Assembly: GCF_030555055.1 (NCBI RefSeq)
Contig: NZ_JAMOAO010000001.1
Location: 5,084,001 to 5,148,000, forward strand
Direction: 5' to 3'
Source: Nocardiopsis sp. YSL2
GTDB taxonomy: Bacteria; Actinomycetota; Actinomycetes; Streptosporangiales; Streptosporangiaceae
Length of the DNA: 64,000 nt
Under the pieces are notes generated by a model. The model searched no databases and had not been told where the DNA came from. It saw only the letters and a program-made list of their open reading frames with translations. A program made the translations under genes and the position numbers. Positions 9,150 through 19,986 of the stretch are shown here, one piece after another (the first letter of the stretch is position 1; each line of letters starts with the position of its first letter).

Positions 9150-10325
9150 ATGCAGACAGGACTGGACGTACTCCACACCACCGACTGGGACCGGACCTTC
9201 CACGCCTACGGTGCGTCCGGGGACGCCCCCGGGCGGCTGTCCGGACTCCTCGCCGACGACCCGGACACCCTCACGCGGAGCCTGGACTACCTGTACAGCG
9301 CCATGCTGCACCAGGGGACGCTCTTCCCGGCGACCGTGCCGACCGTCCTGTTCGTCGCCGGGCTGCTGGAGCGCCCCGGCGCGGGCCGGCCGCACCCGGA
9401 CGCCGGAGCCGGCCCCGAACCCCTGCGCGCCGCACTGCTGGGCTTCCTGCGGGACACGGCCGAGAGCGCCGCCGCCGGTCGGACCCGCGCCGGACGCGCC
9501 GAGCGGGCCCGGCTGTCACCGGCCGAGCGCGAACGGGCCCTCGGGGCGATCGGGGCCGAGGACGGGGGAGTGGGGCAGGAGGCGGCTCGGGAGGCGCTGA
9601 CGCGGCAGGCCGTCCTGGACCTGCGCGCCGCCGCGCCCGTCCTGCGGGACGCCGTCCAGCCCCTCCTCACCTGCCCGGACGCACTGCTGCGCTCGCGCGC
9701 GGTGGAGGCGGCCGCGGCCGTCGCCGCCCTGGGAGGGCTGGACCTGGATCTGTCCGGAGCAGCCGACATGGCCGAGACCCGCGACGAGGCGGCCGTCATC
9801 GTCCTGGCGAAGGGGGAGGCGGGGGGCGACACCTCGGAGTTCCTCACCCACGCCGACCCGGCCATCCGCGCCTGTGCCGCGCTCGCTCCCGCCCTGAGCG
9901 ACACCCCCGAGGCCACCCGTGTCCTCGTCGAGGCGCTGGACGACCCCCGGGCGGCGGACCAGTGGTTCGGTACCCGCCCCGCGGCCTTCGGCGGCCACGT
10001 CAGGTTCACCCTCGTGCGGACCCTCGCCGAGCGCGCCCGTCCCGAGGACGCCCCACGCCTGTTGCCCGTCCACCGGCGGATGGCGGCGCTGGCGTCGGCC
10101 TACACCGCCGAGCGCGACTGCGGCCCCCTGCTCGAACTGGCCTTCCCCCGCCCGCCCGGGGACGGCGCGGAGGGCGGGCCGGGTGAGGTCCAACGCGCCT
10201 ACCTGCGGGCGCTGCTGGACAACGACGAGATCTGGGCGGGCACGGTCACCGCCTTCCCGGCCCACCTCAGGGGCCTGGGCCTGCCCATGGACCGGGAGGG
10301 CGTCCAGAAGCTCGCGGAGGCCTGA
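9150..10325 (+). CDS. HEAT-repeat-like hypothetical protein
   Basis: A 391-residue cytoplasmic protein built from helical repeats. The first 80 residues (DWDRTFHAYGASGDAPGRL, then LYSAMLHQGTLFPATVPTV) match a recurring actinomycete HEAT-repeat protein pattern in which a bed of short helical pairs follows. Around residues 150-270 there are repeats such as LRDAVQPLLTCPDALLRSRAVEAAA and DPAIRACAALAPALSD. No catalytic motif or membrane segment is visible. The start ATG has AGGA seven bases upstream. It is followed by a 40-base near-perfect palindrome. A scaffold or protein-binding role is a guess from the fold only. Confidence 0.7.
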   Translation: MQTGLDVLHTTDWDRTFHAYGASGDAPGRLSGLLADDPDTLTRSLDYLYSAMLHQGTLFPATVPTVLFVAGLLERPGAGRPHPDAGAGPEPLRAALLGFLRDTAESAAAGRTRAGRAERARLSPAERERALGAIGAEDGGVGQEAAREALTRQAVLDLRAAAPVLRDAVQPLLTCPDALLRSRAVEAAAAVAALGGLDLDLSGAADMAETRDEAAVIVLAKGEAGGDTSEFLTHADPAIRACAALAPALSDTPEATRVLVEALDDPRAADQWFGTRPAAFGGHVRFTLVRTLAERARPEDAPRLLPVHRRMAALASAYTAERDCGPLLELAFPRPPGDGAEGGPGEVQRAYLRALLDNDEIWAGTVTAFPAHLRGLGLPMDREGVQKLAEA

Positions 10326-10358
10326 GCCCGAGGGGTTCCGGCGGGGTTCGCCACCCTT

Positions 10359-10398
10359 CGCGCTACTCGGTGGCCACAGGTGGCCACCGAGTAGCGCG
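10359..10398. terminator. 19-bp perfect inverted repeat
   Basis: Positions 10359-10377 pair perfectly with 10380-10398 around a 2-base centre. It lies 33 bases after the stop of the HEAT-like gene and 32 bases before the next ATG. A terminator is the simplest reading; because it sits so close to the downstream gene, an operator or an attenuator is also possible. Confidence 0.6.
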
Positions 10399-10430
10399 TT
10401 CGCCTGTATCGGCGGCCGAACCGTGGTGTC

Positions 10431-10850
10431 ATGGCCTTCATGACGACCCCCACACGGCCCGGTAGGGCCGCCGAACTCATCAAGGACTTCGTCTCCGCGG
10501 AGGGCCACCTCGCCGACCGCGCCGACCTCGCGCGCTTCCTGCGCAAGTACCGCCTGGTCACCGAGGGAGCCATCCCCATCACCCTGGCCGACCTCGACGA
10601 GGCGGTCGCGCTGCGCGACGGCATCCGCGCGGTCCTCGACGGAGGGCCGGGCACCGACCCCGAGGCGATCGTGCGCGGTCAGAAGGTGCTGGACGGACTG
10701 CGGGTGACGGTACGCATGGAGCCCGACCCGGAGGGCGCGGTGCCGCTGGCCCCGGCGGTCGTGGACGAGGTGCGGCGCGGTCTGGCCCGCGTGGCCGGCG
10801 CGTGGGCGGCGGTGCTGGCGACGGAGGAGTGGCGCGACCTGAGCGAATGA
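10431..10850 (+). CDS. ABATE-domain protein lacking the CGNR zinc finger
   Basis: A 139-residue protein matching the N-terminal ABATE domain of CGNR-type stress regulators: RPGRAAELIKDFVSAEG, LADRADLARFLRKYRLV and DLDEAVALRDGIRAVL. In the usual ~180-200-residue family the C-terminus carries a zinc ribbon with a CGNR motif for DNA binding; here the protein stops after TEEWRDLSE and has no cysteines. It is therefore either a natural single-domain version or a truncated regulator, and DNA binding is not expected. The ATG at 10431 is used; an in-frame ATG at 10440 is equally possible. Confidence 0.7.
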   Translation: MAFMTTPTRPGRAAELIKDFVSAEGHLADRADLARFLRKYRLVTEGAIPITLADLDEAVALRDGIRAVLDGGPGTDPEAIVRGQKVLDGLRVTVRMEPDPEGAVPLAPAVVDEVRRGLARVAGAWAAVLATEEWRDLSE

Positions 10851-10962
10851 GGCCGTGCGGCTCGGGCCAGCGGGCTCGGCGCCGATCGGGCCCGCGAGTT
10901 CGGCGCCGAGGCGTCGGCTCGTCGCGGGCGGGCAGGGCCGGAGGCGATGGCAGGATCGGGGC

Positions 10963-11538
10963 ATGGACCACACGCTGCACATCACCGGTGACACCGAGGC
11001 CGACGCCCTGCTCGCCAGGGACCCGCTGGCGCTCATGATCGGCATGCTCCTCGACCAGCAGGTCGCCATGGAGTCCGCCTTCGCCGGACCGAAGAAGATC
11101 GCCGACCGGCTCGGCTCGCTGGACGCCGCCGACCTCGCCGGGCGGGACCCCGAGGAACTCGCCGAGGTCTTCGCGCGCACGCCGGCGGTGCACCGCTTCC
11201 CCTCCTCGATGGCCAAACGGGTCCAGGCGCTGTGCGCGGCCCTGGTCGACGACTACGGGGGTCGCGCCGAGCAGGTCTGGACCTCGGGCGAGCCCGACGG
11301 TCGCGAACTGCTCCGCCGCCTCAAGGCCCTTCCCGGCTTCGGCGACCAGAAGGCGCGCATCTTCCTCGCCCTGCTCGGCAAGCAGCGGGGCGTGCGTCCC
11401 GAGGGCTGGCGCGAGGCCGCCGGGCCCTACGGGGAGGAGGGCTCCCGGCGCTCGGTCGCCGACATCGTCGACGAGCAGTCCCTCACCGAGGTCCGCGAGA
11501 CCAAACGGGCCGCGAAGGCCGCCAAGAAGAAGGAGTGA
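10963..11538 (+). CDS. HhH-GPD base-excision DNA repair protein
   Basis: A 191-residue protein of the HhH-GPD DNA glycosylase superfamily. It contains MIGMLLDQQVAMESAFAGP (the helix that precedes the barrel in the family), FPSSMAKRVQALCAALVDDY and the helix-hairpin-helix LKALPGFGDQKARIFLALLGKQ. The catalytic Asp region is less clear than in MutY/Nth, there is no 4Fe-4S Cys cluster, and the Lys-rich tail (KRAAKAAKKKE) is probably disordered and nucleic-acid binding. It begins at an ATG with AGGA seven bases upstream. Actinomycete relatives are annotated as glycosylase-like; the damaged base is unknown. Confidence 0.82.
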   Translation: MDHTLHITGDTEADALLARDPLALMIGMLLDQQVAMESAFAGPKKIADRLGSLDAADLAGRDPEELAEVFARTPAVHRFPSSMAKRVQALCAALVDDYGGRAEQVWTSGEPDGRELLRRLKALPGFGDQKARIFLALLGKQRGVRPEGWREAAGPYGEEGSRRSVADIVDEQSLTEVRETKRAAKAAKKKE

Positions 11539-11881
11539 CGTCCGCGCCGAGGACACCTCGCCGGTCCCGGTCCGGCTCAGTCGCCCGTGCTGGACTCCCG
11601 CACGACCCGCTGCGCCGCGCGCACGCCCAGGACGGCGCCCACCGCCAGCACCAGGCCCACGGCGGCCAGGACCGCGAGCGTGGGTGCGACCGCGCGGCCC
11701 AGCGGACGCGGGCCCGTGCCACCGCCGCTTGCGCGCGAGGTGATCGACGGAACCGTCCACGTCCGCCGAGCGGCAGCCGGAGGAGTCGAGTGGCAGGCGT
11801 GTCGGGGATCACACCGCGAACGCGAAGCGGGCCCCGGAGGCCGTTGCCACGGTCCCGGGGCCCGGTGGTGCCCGGTGCCCG
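11539..11881. other. Intergenic region with a possible small membrane-peptide frame
   Basis: A minus-strand frame ending at 11577 encodes a hydrophobic stretch (PTLAVLAAVGLVLAVGAVLG) and the tail RAAQRVVRESSTGD, which looks like a single-pass peptide. I could not find a good start codon or ribosome-binding site for it, so it is recorded as a possibility and not called as a gene. The rest of the region shows nothing recognisable. Confidence 0.35.
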
Positions 11882-12721
11882 TCAGCCGTCGTCGCGGCGG
11901 CGCAGGTACCGCTCGAAGTCCCGTGCGATCGCGTCGCCGGAGGCCTCGGGGAGTTCGGCCGTGTCCTTGGCCTCCTCCAGGCCGCGCACGTAGGCGGCGA
12001 TGTCCTCGTCCTCGGCCGTGAGCTCGTTGACGTTGCTCTCCCACGTCACGGCGTCCTCGGGCAGCTCACCCAGCGGCACGCGCACGCCCAGGTAGTCCTC
12101 GACCCACGCCAGCAGCGCCAGGGTGGCCTTCGGGCACGGCGGCTGCGCGACGTAGTGCGGGATCGCCGCCCACAGGGAGACCGTCTCCACGTCCACCGAC
12201 GCGAAGGTCTCGTGGGCCACGCCCACGATCCCGGTCGGGCCGGAGTACGTGGTCGCCTCCAGGCCGTACCGCTCGCCCAGTTCCACGGGCGAGGCCATCC
12301 CGGTGATCGGGATCGGCCGGGTGTGCGGGGCGTCGGCCAGCAGAGAGCCCAGCATGAGCACCCGCCGCACACCCAGTTCGCGGGCGATCGCCAGCAGGTC
12401 GGCCGTGTAGGACCGCCACCGCATGTTCGGTTCCGGGCCCGTGACGAGGACGACGTCGCGTTCGGCACCCGGGGGAGTGGCGACTCTCACCGTCGTGGTG
12501 GGCCACTCGATCGCGGACGCCAGGCCCTCCACGATCGTCATCCTCGGCCGGGTCACCTGGAAGTCGTAGTAGTCGTCCGGAGTCAGCTCGCACAGGTCGT
12601 AGGTGTCCCACTGCTCCGCGAGGTGTTCGATGGCCAGACTGGCCGCCTCACCCGCGTCGTTCCAGCCCTCGAACGCCGCCACCATGACAGGCTCGACGAG
12701 CTCGCGTGCGAGCTTGATCAT
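11882..12721 (-). CDS. PAC2 (proteasome-assembly-chaperone-like) family protein
   Basis: A 279-residue cytoplasmic protein with the PAC2 fold: MIKLARELVEPVMVAAFEGWNDAGEAAS at the N-terminus, the YDFQVTRP segment, VVLVTGPEPNMRWRSYT, LMLGSLLADAPHTRPIPITG and YSGPTGIVG. Actinobacterial PAC2 proteins are conserved but their client is not firmly known; proximity to proteasome function is inferred from eukaryotic PAC2 only. GGAAGGGG lies seven bases before the ATG, and the family N-terminus fixes this start. It is divergent from metH, and the 282 bases between them carry both promoters. Confidence 0.87.
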   Translation of the reverse strand: MIKLARELVEPVMVAAFEGWNDAGEAASLAIEHLAEQWDTYDLCELTPDDYYDFQVTRPRMTIVEGLASAIEWPTTTVRVATPPGAERDVVLVTGPEPNMRWRSYTADLLAIARELGVRRVLMLGSLLADAPHTRPIPITGMASPVELGERYGLEATTYSGPTGIVGVAHETFASVDVETVSLWAAIPHYVAQPPCPKATLALLAWVEDYLGVRVPLGELPEDAVTWESNVNELTAEDEDIAAYVRGLEEAKDTAELPEASGDAIARDFERYLRRRDDG

Positions 12722-13003
12722 CGGTGGCCCCTTCCTGCCGTGGACGCCCTCCACCCTATGGGGTGGCGCGCCACCCGGGAAACCGCGGGACCCGGCAACC
12801 CCCCGAGCCCGGAACCTGACAAATTTTGGGACGGTTGTCTCAACTGGCGATACGCGCCATGAGGTAGCCTCGCCAGCAGTGAACGCCCAGGACACAGCTG
12901 TCCCCGGACGTCCCGACCCGCCCGCACCGGGGGTCGATCCAGTGCCGCAACCGCCGGGAACAGACTGGGTTCCCGCGGTGCCCCGAGACTAGAGTTGTGC
13001 ACT

Positions 13004-16477
<3,474 letters not shown>

Positions 16478-16500
16478 GTCATCAGTGCACCGAACCTGTC

Positions 16501-16528
16501 GGGGCGGCGGCCCAGGAGCCGCCGCCCC
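16501..16528 (+). terminator. Terminator of metH
   Basis: A perfect 11-bp GC stem (16501-16511 with 16518-16528) and 6-base loop start 24 bases past the metH stop codon. The 270 bases to its right, up to about 16800, hold no gene. Confidence 0.8.
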
Positions 16529-16812
16529 TCGGTCTCCCCGTGCGTCCAGCGGCGGTGGCGGCCGAGAGGGTGAGGGCGTGGGGAAGGCCGTCCCGACAAG
16601 GCCAGTCGGCGCCCCGGTGGTCGTCGATGGGTTCATCGTGGCTCGGTGATCTCTGATGGCAGGGCCCCGACGAGGGGCACGGGACGCTGGCAACCGCTTT
16701 CCCGACTGATGGTCGGCGACGACGGTTCCCGGCCGCGCGCGGCCGCACGGGGCCGGCTCGCCAGAGGCCACTGCGGTGAGGCCGGCCGGGCGGCGTCCTG
16801 AACAGAGGGCGC

Positions 16813-16862
16813 TTGCCACTCGGAAACCGATCGGTGTACTCTGCATGAAACCGATCGGTTTC
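16813..16862 (+). promoter_or_regulatory. Promoter with two TetR-type operators
   Basis: A -35 TTGCCA (16813-16818), an 18-base spacer and a -10 TACTCT (16837-16842) precede the NmrA-like gene. One copy of the palindrome AAACCGATCGGTTT sits in the spacer and -10 (16824-16837, 13 of 14 matches) and a perfect copy overlaps the expected start (16848-16861). Centres are 24 bases apart. The same palindrome occurs before the neighbouring TetR gene. Confidence 0.8.
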
Positions 16863-16955
16863 CGAAAAGGGCGCCTGCCTGCCGACCTGATGCGGAGACC
16901 GGTCTCGAACACGCAGCGCCCGCCGCGCGCGTACTCAACTCCGGAGTCGCAAGCC

Positions 16956-18053
16956 ATGTCTTCTCACGCCACCTCCTCCATCTTCGTCATCGGCGGTACA
17001 GGGGCTCAAGGAATGCCCGTCGTCCGCTCTCTTGTCGCCGACAAGAAGTACTCCGTCCGAGTCCTCACGCGCGATTCCACGTCCCCCCGGGCCCAGGTCC
17101 TCCTCGCGCTCGGCAATGTCTCCGTCCTCGAAGGGTCGTTCGCCGACGAAGAGGTGCTTCGGGAGGGATTTCGCGGCTGTGACGGGGCGTTCATCAACAT
17201 CGACGGGTTCAACACCGGCGAGAAGACCGAGACCTACTGGGCCATCCGCAGTTACGAGATAGCGATCGAAGAGGGCATCAAGTTCTTCGTCTATGGAAAC
17301 CTCGACTACACCCTCAAGAAGTCAGGCTACGACTCCAGGTTCCGCACCGGCCACTATGACGGAAAAGGCCGCATGGCCGAGTGGGTACTGTTTCAGAACG
17401 AAAAGAACAGGAACAGGATGGGAGCGGCGGTCTTCACCTCGGGCCCCTATATGGAGATGACGATCTCACCGCTCACGCCGATGACGCCCGCCATCGAGGA
17501 CGGTGTCGTCACGTGGCGGGTCCCTCTCGGTGGGGGAGCCGTTCCCCACGTGGCTCTCGAGGACTGCGGCTTCTACGTCCGCTGGCTCTTCGACCACCCG
17601 GAGCGTGCCGACGGCATGGACCTCGAAGTCGCCATCGAACACATGACCTATACCGATATGGCTGCGGCGTTCGAAAAGGTCACCGGGCATCCGGCACAGT
17701 ACATCGACACGGATCTGGACGCGTACTGGAACAGCCCGGACCTGAAGGGGATCGCTGATCACCCTGCCGGATACAACGCCGACCCCGACGACAAGAGCAC
17801 CATGAGCTTCCGCGACAATTTCACGGGCTTCTGGAATGTGTGGAAGCACGGAATTATCACCAGGGACTACGCTCTGCTCGACGAAATCCACCCCGACAGG
17901 ATCAGAAGTGCCGAGCAGTGGTTCCGTCGAGAGGACCAGGTGGGAAGGGAACTCGGCAAGGGAAGTCTGTGGGAGAGGGTTCAGCCGGAGAACTGGAGTC
18001 TCGACTCCGCGATCCTCAAGAGCAGTGCGGATCTCAGGACGGGAAAGCTGTGA
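16956..18053 (+). CDS. NmrA/HSCARG-like NAD(P)-binding protein
   Basis: A 365-residue Rossmann-fold protein of the NmrA-like atypical short-chain dehydrogenase group. The dinucleotide motif is FVIGGTGAQGMPVVRSL; FINIDGFNTGEKTE and FVYGNLDYTLKKSGYD follow the NmrA/HSCARG pattern, and the usual Tyr-x3-Lys catalytic pair is not evident. Such proteins may sense NADP(H) or reduce a small molecule. The ATG at 16956 has GGAG ten bases upstream. Its codon usage is slightly less GC-rich than neighbours. The doubled operator upstream and the adjacent TetR gene make it the likely regulated target of that repressor. Confidence 0.8.
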   Translation: MSSHATSSIFVIGGTGAQGMPVVRSLVADKKYSVRVLTRDSTSPRAQVLLALGNVSVLEGSFADEEVLREGFRGCDGAFINIDGFNTGEKTETYWAIRSYEIAIEEGIKFFVYGNLDYTLKKSGYDSRFRTGHYDGKGRMAEWVLFQNEKNRNRMGAAVFTSGPYMEMTISPLTPMTPAIEDGVVTWRVPLGGGAVPHVALEDCGFYVRWLFDHPERADGMDLEVAIEHMTYTDMAAAFEKVTGHPAQYIDTDLDAYWNSPDLKGIADHPAGYNADPDDKSTMSFRDNFTGFWNVWKHGIITRDYALLDEIHPDRIRSAEQWFRREDQVGRELGKGSLWERVQPENWSLDSAILKSSADLRTGKL

Positions 18054-18178
18054 ACGGGTGAACTGTCGGCGAGCTCCCACGATCCCGTCGCGACACCGTC
18101 GAGGGCGAGCACGGAAACGTCAGGGCGCTGGTCGGCTTCGGCGTGCTGGTGGCGGGGCCGCCCGCACCCTGCCACCCT

Positions 18179-18221
18179 TGAAAACCGATCGGTTTTCATT
18201 TCGTCCGCCTCCAGTTACGCT
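18179..18221 (+). promoter_or_regulatory. Autoregulatory operator and leaderless promoter of the TetR gene
   Basis: A perfect 20-bp palindrome spans 18179-18198 and contains AAACCGATCGGTTT, the same box found twice before the NmrA-like gene. A weak -35 (TTTTCA, 18193-18198) overlaps it, followed by 17 bases and -10 TACGCT (18216-18221). That places the start of transcription on the A of the ATG at 18228, so the message is probably leaderless. Confidence 0.75.
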
Positions 18222-18227
18222 CGCGAT

Positions 18228-18797
18228 ATGACCACCGAAGCAAAGCCAAGTACCAGAGATCGACTGCTGGAGGCGGCGGCCGCGCTCACCTACCGGGACG
18301 GTGTCGGCATCGGCGTCGAGGCACTGTGCAGGGCGGCAGGGGTGTCGAAGCGCTCCCTGTACAAGCTGTTCGACAGCAAGGACGAACTGCTCGCCGCGAG
18401 TCTGGAGGAGCGCGCCGCCGCCTTCGCGGCGACCCTACTGCCCGCCGTGGACGATGGCCGCTCCCCCCGCGAGCGGATCCTGCACGTCTTCGAGCAGGTG
18501 GAGTCTCAGGCAGGCGTGCCAGAGTATCGGGGGTGTCGGTACCTGGCCGTCCAGGTCGAGCTCAAGGACCAGAGCCACCCTGCGAGCCGGGTGGCTCACC
18601 ACGTCAAGGCGAATCTGACAGCGTTCTTCCGTTCCGAGGCCGAACAGGGCGGGGCGAGCGATCCCGACCTCCTGGCCCGGCAGCTCAGCCTGGTCTTCGA
18701 CGGCGCCAGTGCCCGTGCGGGGATCGGAGCCGACCAGCTGACCGGGCTCATCGCGCCTACTGTGGCCACCCTGCTCGACGTGGCGGGCATGCGCTGA
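18228..18797 (+). CDS. TetR-family transcriptional repressor
   Basis: A 189-residue dimeric repressor. The N-terminal helix-turn-helix spans about residues 8-55 (TRDRLLEAAAALTYRDG, then VEALCRAAGVSKRSLYKLF with the recognition helix), and the C-terminal ligand domain includes YRGCRYLAVQVEL and the family's dimer helices. There is no ribosome-binding site before the ATG, consistent with a leaderless transcript. Operator copies at this gene's own promoter and at the NmrA-like gene indicate autoregulation plus control of that neighbour. The inducer is unknown. Confidence 0.9.
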   Translation: MTTEAKPSTRDRLLEAAAALTYRDGVGIGVEALCRAAGVSKRSLYKLFDSKDELLAASLEERAAAFAATLLPAVDDGRSPRERILHVFEQVESQAGVPEYRGCRYLAVQVELKDQSHPASRVAHHVKANLTAFFRSEAEQGGASDPDLLARQLSLVFDGASARAGIGADQLTGLIAPTVATLLDVAGMR

Positions 18798-19197
18798 CGC
18801 GTCCGTCTTCGAGCAGTCCGGGCCACGTCCCCGAGAGTGCCTTGTCCGCACGCGCTGAGTGGGAGGCGTCCACCAAGGGCGTGCGCGCCGGGGGGTCGAC
18901 CTCGACGTCTGATCGGCGTGTGATCCCCCTCCCTCTTGACAGGCGGGGGTCGACGCGACCGTCTCCGCACAGCACGATGGTGTGCGGAGTCGGCGGACGC
19001 GCGCGCGGAAGCGCCCCAGAGGAGAGTTCGCCGCCCGGACGCCGCACCGACAGGCGTTTTTCACGGGCCGTGTGCCGACGGTCCAGCACGATGGTGGACG
19101 CAAGGAACGCCTGAGCGCCTCGTGGGCGACCGGGGGAGTCCGATACTGGAGGGAGTGCGTGGTGCCACCGCGGCCGACCGGCCGAGGAGGCGCCACC
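18798..19197. other. Intergenic region with two hairpins sharing one loop
   Basis: No gene is seen in these 400 bases. Two stem-loops occur, at 18963-18989 (9-bp stem) and 19081-19099 (5-bp stem); both have the identical 9-base loop GCACGATGG closed by different stems. The first could terminate transcription of the TetR gene. GAGGAGG at 19184-19190 serves the next gene. Confidence 0.45.
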
Positions 19198-19908
19198 GTG
19201 CGCATGAGCGAACCGATCACGCTGAACCGAGACACGTCCGAGGCCGAGGCCGGGAGGCGCCTCCAGGCGGTCCTGCTGGACATGGACGGCACGCTCATCG
19301 AGAGCGAGCACCTGTGGGGGGAGTCCGAGGCGGAGCTCGTCGCCGAGCTGGGCGGGGTGTGGACCGAGGAGGACCACGCGCGCAACGTCGGCAACGCGGC
19401 CGACCCCGTGGCCCGCTACATCATCGGCCTGACCGGCGCCGACCTCGCCCCGCGCGAGGTCGCCCGGAGGCTGTACGCGAAGTTCCGGCGCAAGCTGGAG
19501 GGCGGTGCCCGGGTGCGCCCGGGAGCCAAGGAGCTGGTCCGGATGGTCTCCGAGGCGGGCATCCCGGTCGCCCTGGTGACCTCCACCGAGCGCGAGCTGA
19601 TCGAAGCCGCCATCGGCGGAATCGGCCTGGAGAGCTTCGACGACTCCGTGGCCGGTGACGAGGTCGCCGCCAACAAGCCCGACCCCGACCCCTACCTGCG
19701 GGCCGCCCGCCGTCTGGGCGTCGACGCCCGGCGCTGCGTGGCCTTCGAGGACTCCCTGGTGGGTGTGACGGCCGCGGCCGACGCCGGCTGCGTGACCGTC
19801 GCCGTGCCCGACCACGTGGAGATCCCCCCGCGCGAGGGCGTGGTCTTCCGCGACAGCCTGGTGGGCGTGGACATGGAGTGGCTGGAGTCGCTGGTCGCCG
19901 ACCGCTGA
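19198..19908 (+). CDS. HAD-superfamily phosphatase/phosphoglucomutase-like hydrolase
   Basis: A 236-residue HAD subfamily IA hydrolase. Motif I is LLDMDGTLIESEH with the nucleophile Asp and general acid Asp; motif II is the Ser/Thr of VTSTERELIEA; the motif III Lys is in ANKPDPDPYLRAARRLG; motif IV is VAFEDSLVGVTAA. The cap domain sits between motifs I and II. These features suit sugar-phosphate phosphatases or beta-phosphoglucomutase relatives; the substrate cannot be told. GTG at 19198 is chosen because GAGGAGG lies seven bases upstream; the ATG at 19204 is an alternative six bases later. Confidence 0.85.
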   Translation: MRMSEPITLNRDTSEAEAGRRLQAVLLDMDGTLIESEHLWGESEAELVAELGGVWTEEDHARNVGNAADPVARYIIGLTGADLAPREVARRLYAKFRRKLEGGARVRPGAKELVRMVSEAGIPVALVTSTERELIEAAIGGIGLESFDDSVAGDEVAANKPDPDPYLRAARRLGVDARRCVAFEDSLVGVTAAADAGCVTVAVPDHVEIPPREGVVFRDSLVGVDMEWLESLVADR

Positions 19909-19986
19909 CCGGCCTCCCCCGGTCCTCGCCTCGCCTCGCCTCGGCCCGTGCCCGGGGCCCGGCGAGAGCGCCGGGCCCCGGAAGGA

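Noticed and set aside
12722..13003. Cobalamin or SAM riboswitch before metH
   Set aside because: I looked for the conserved B12-box and SAM-switch elements and found none; a leaderless start is more likely.
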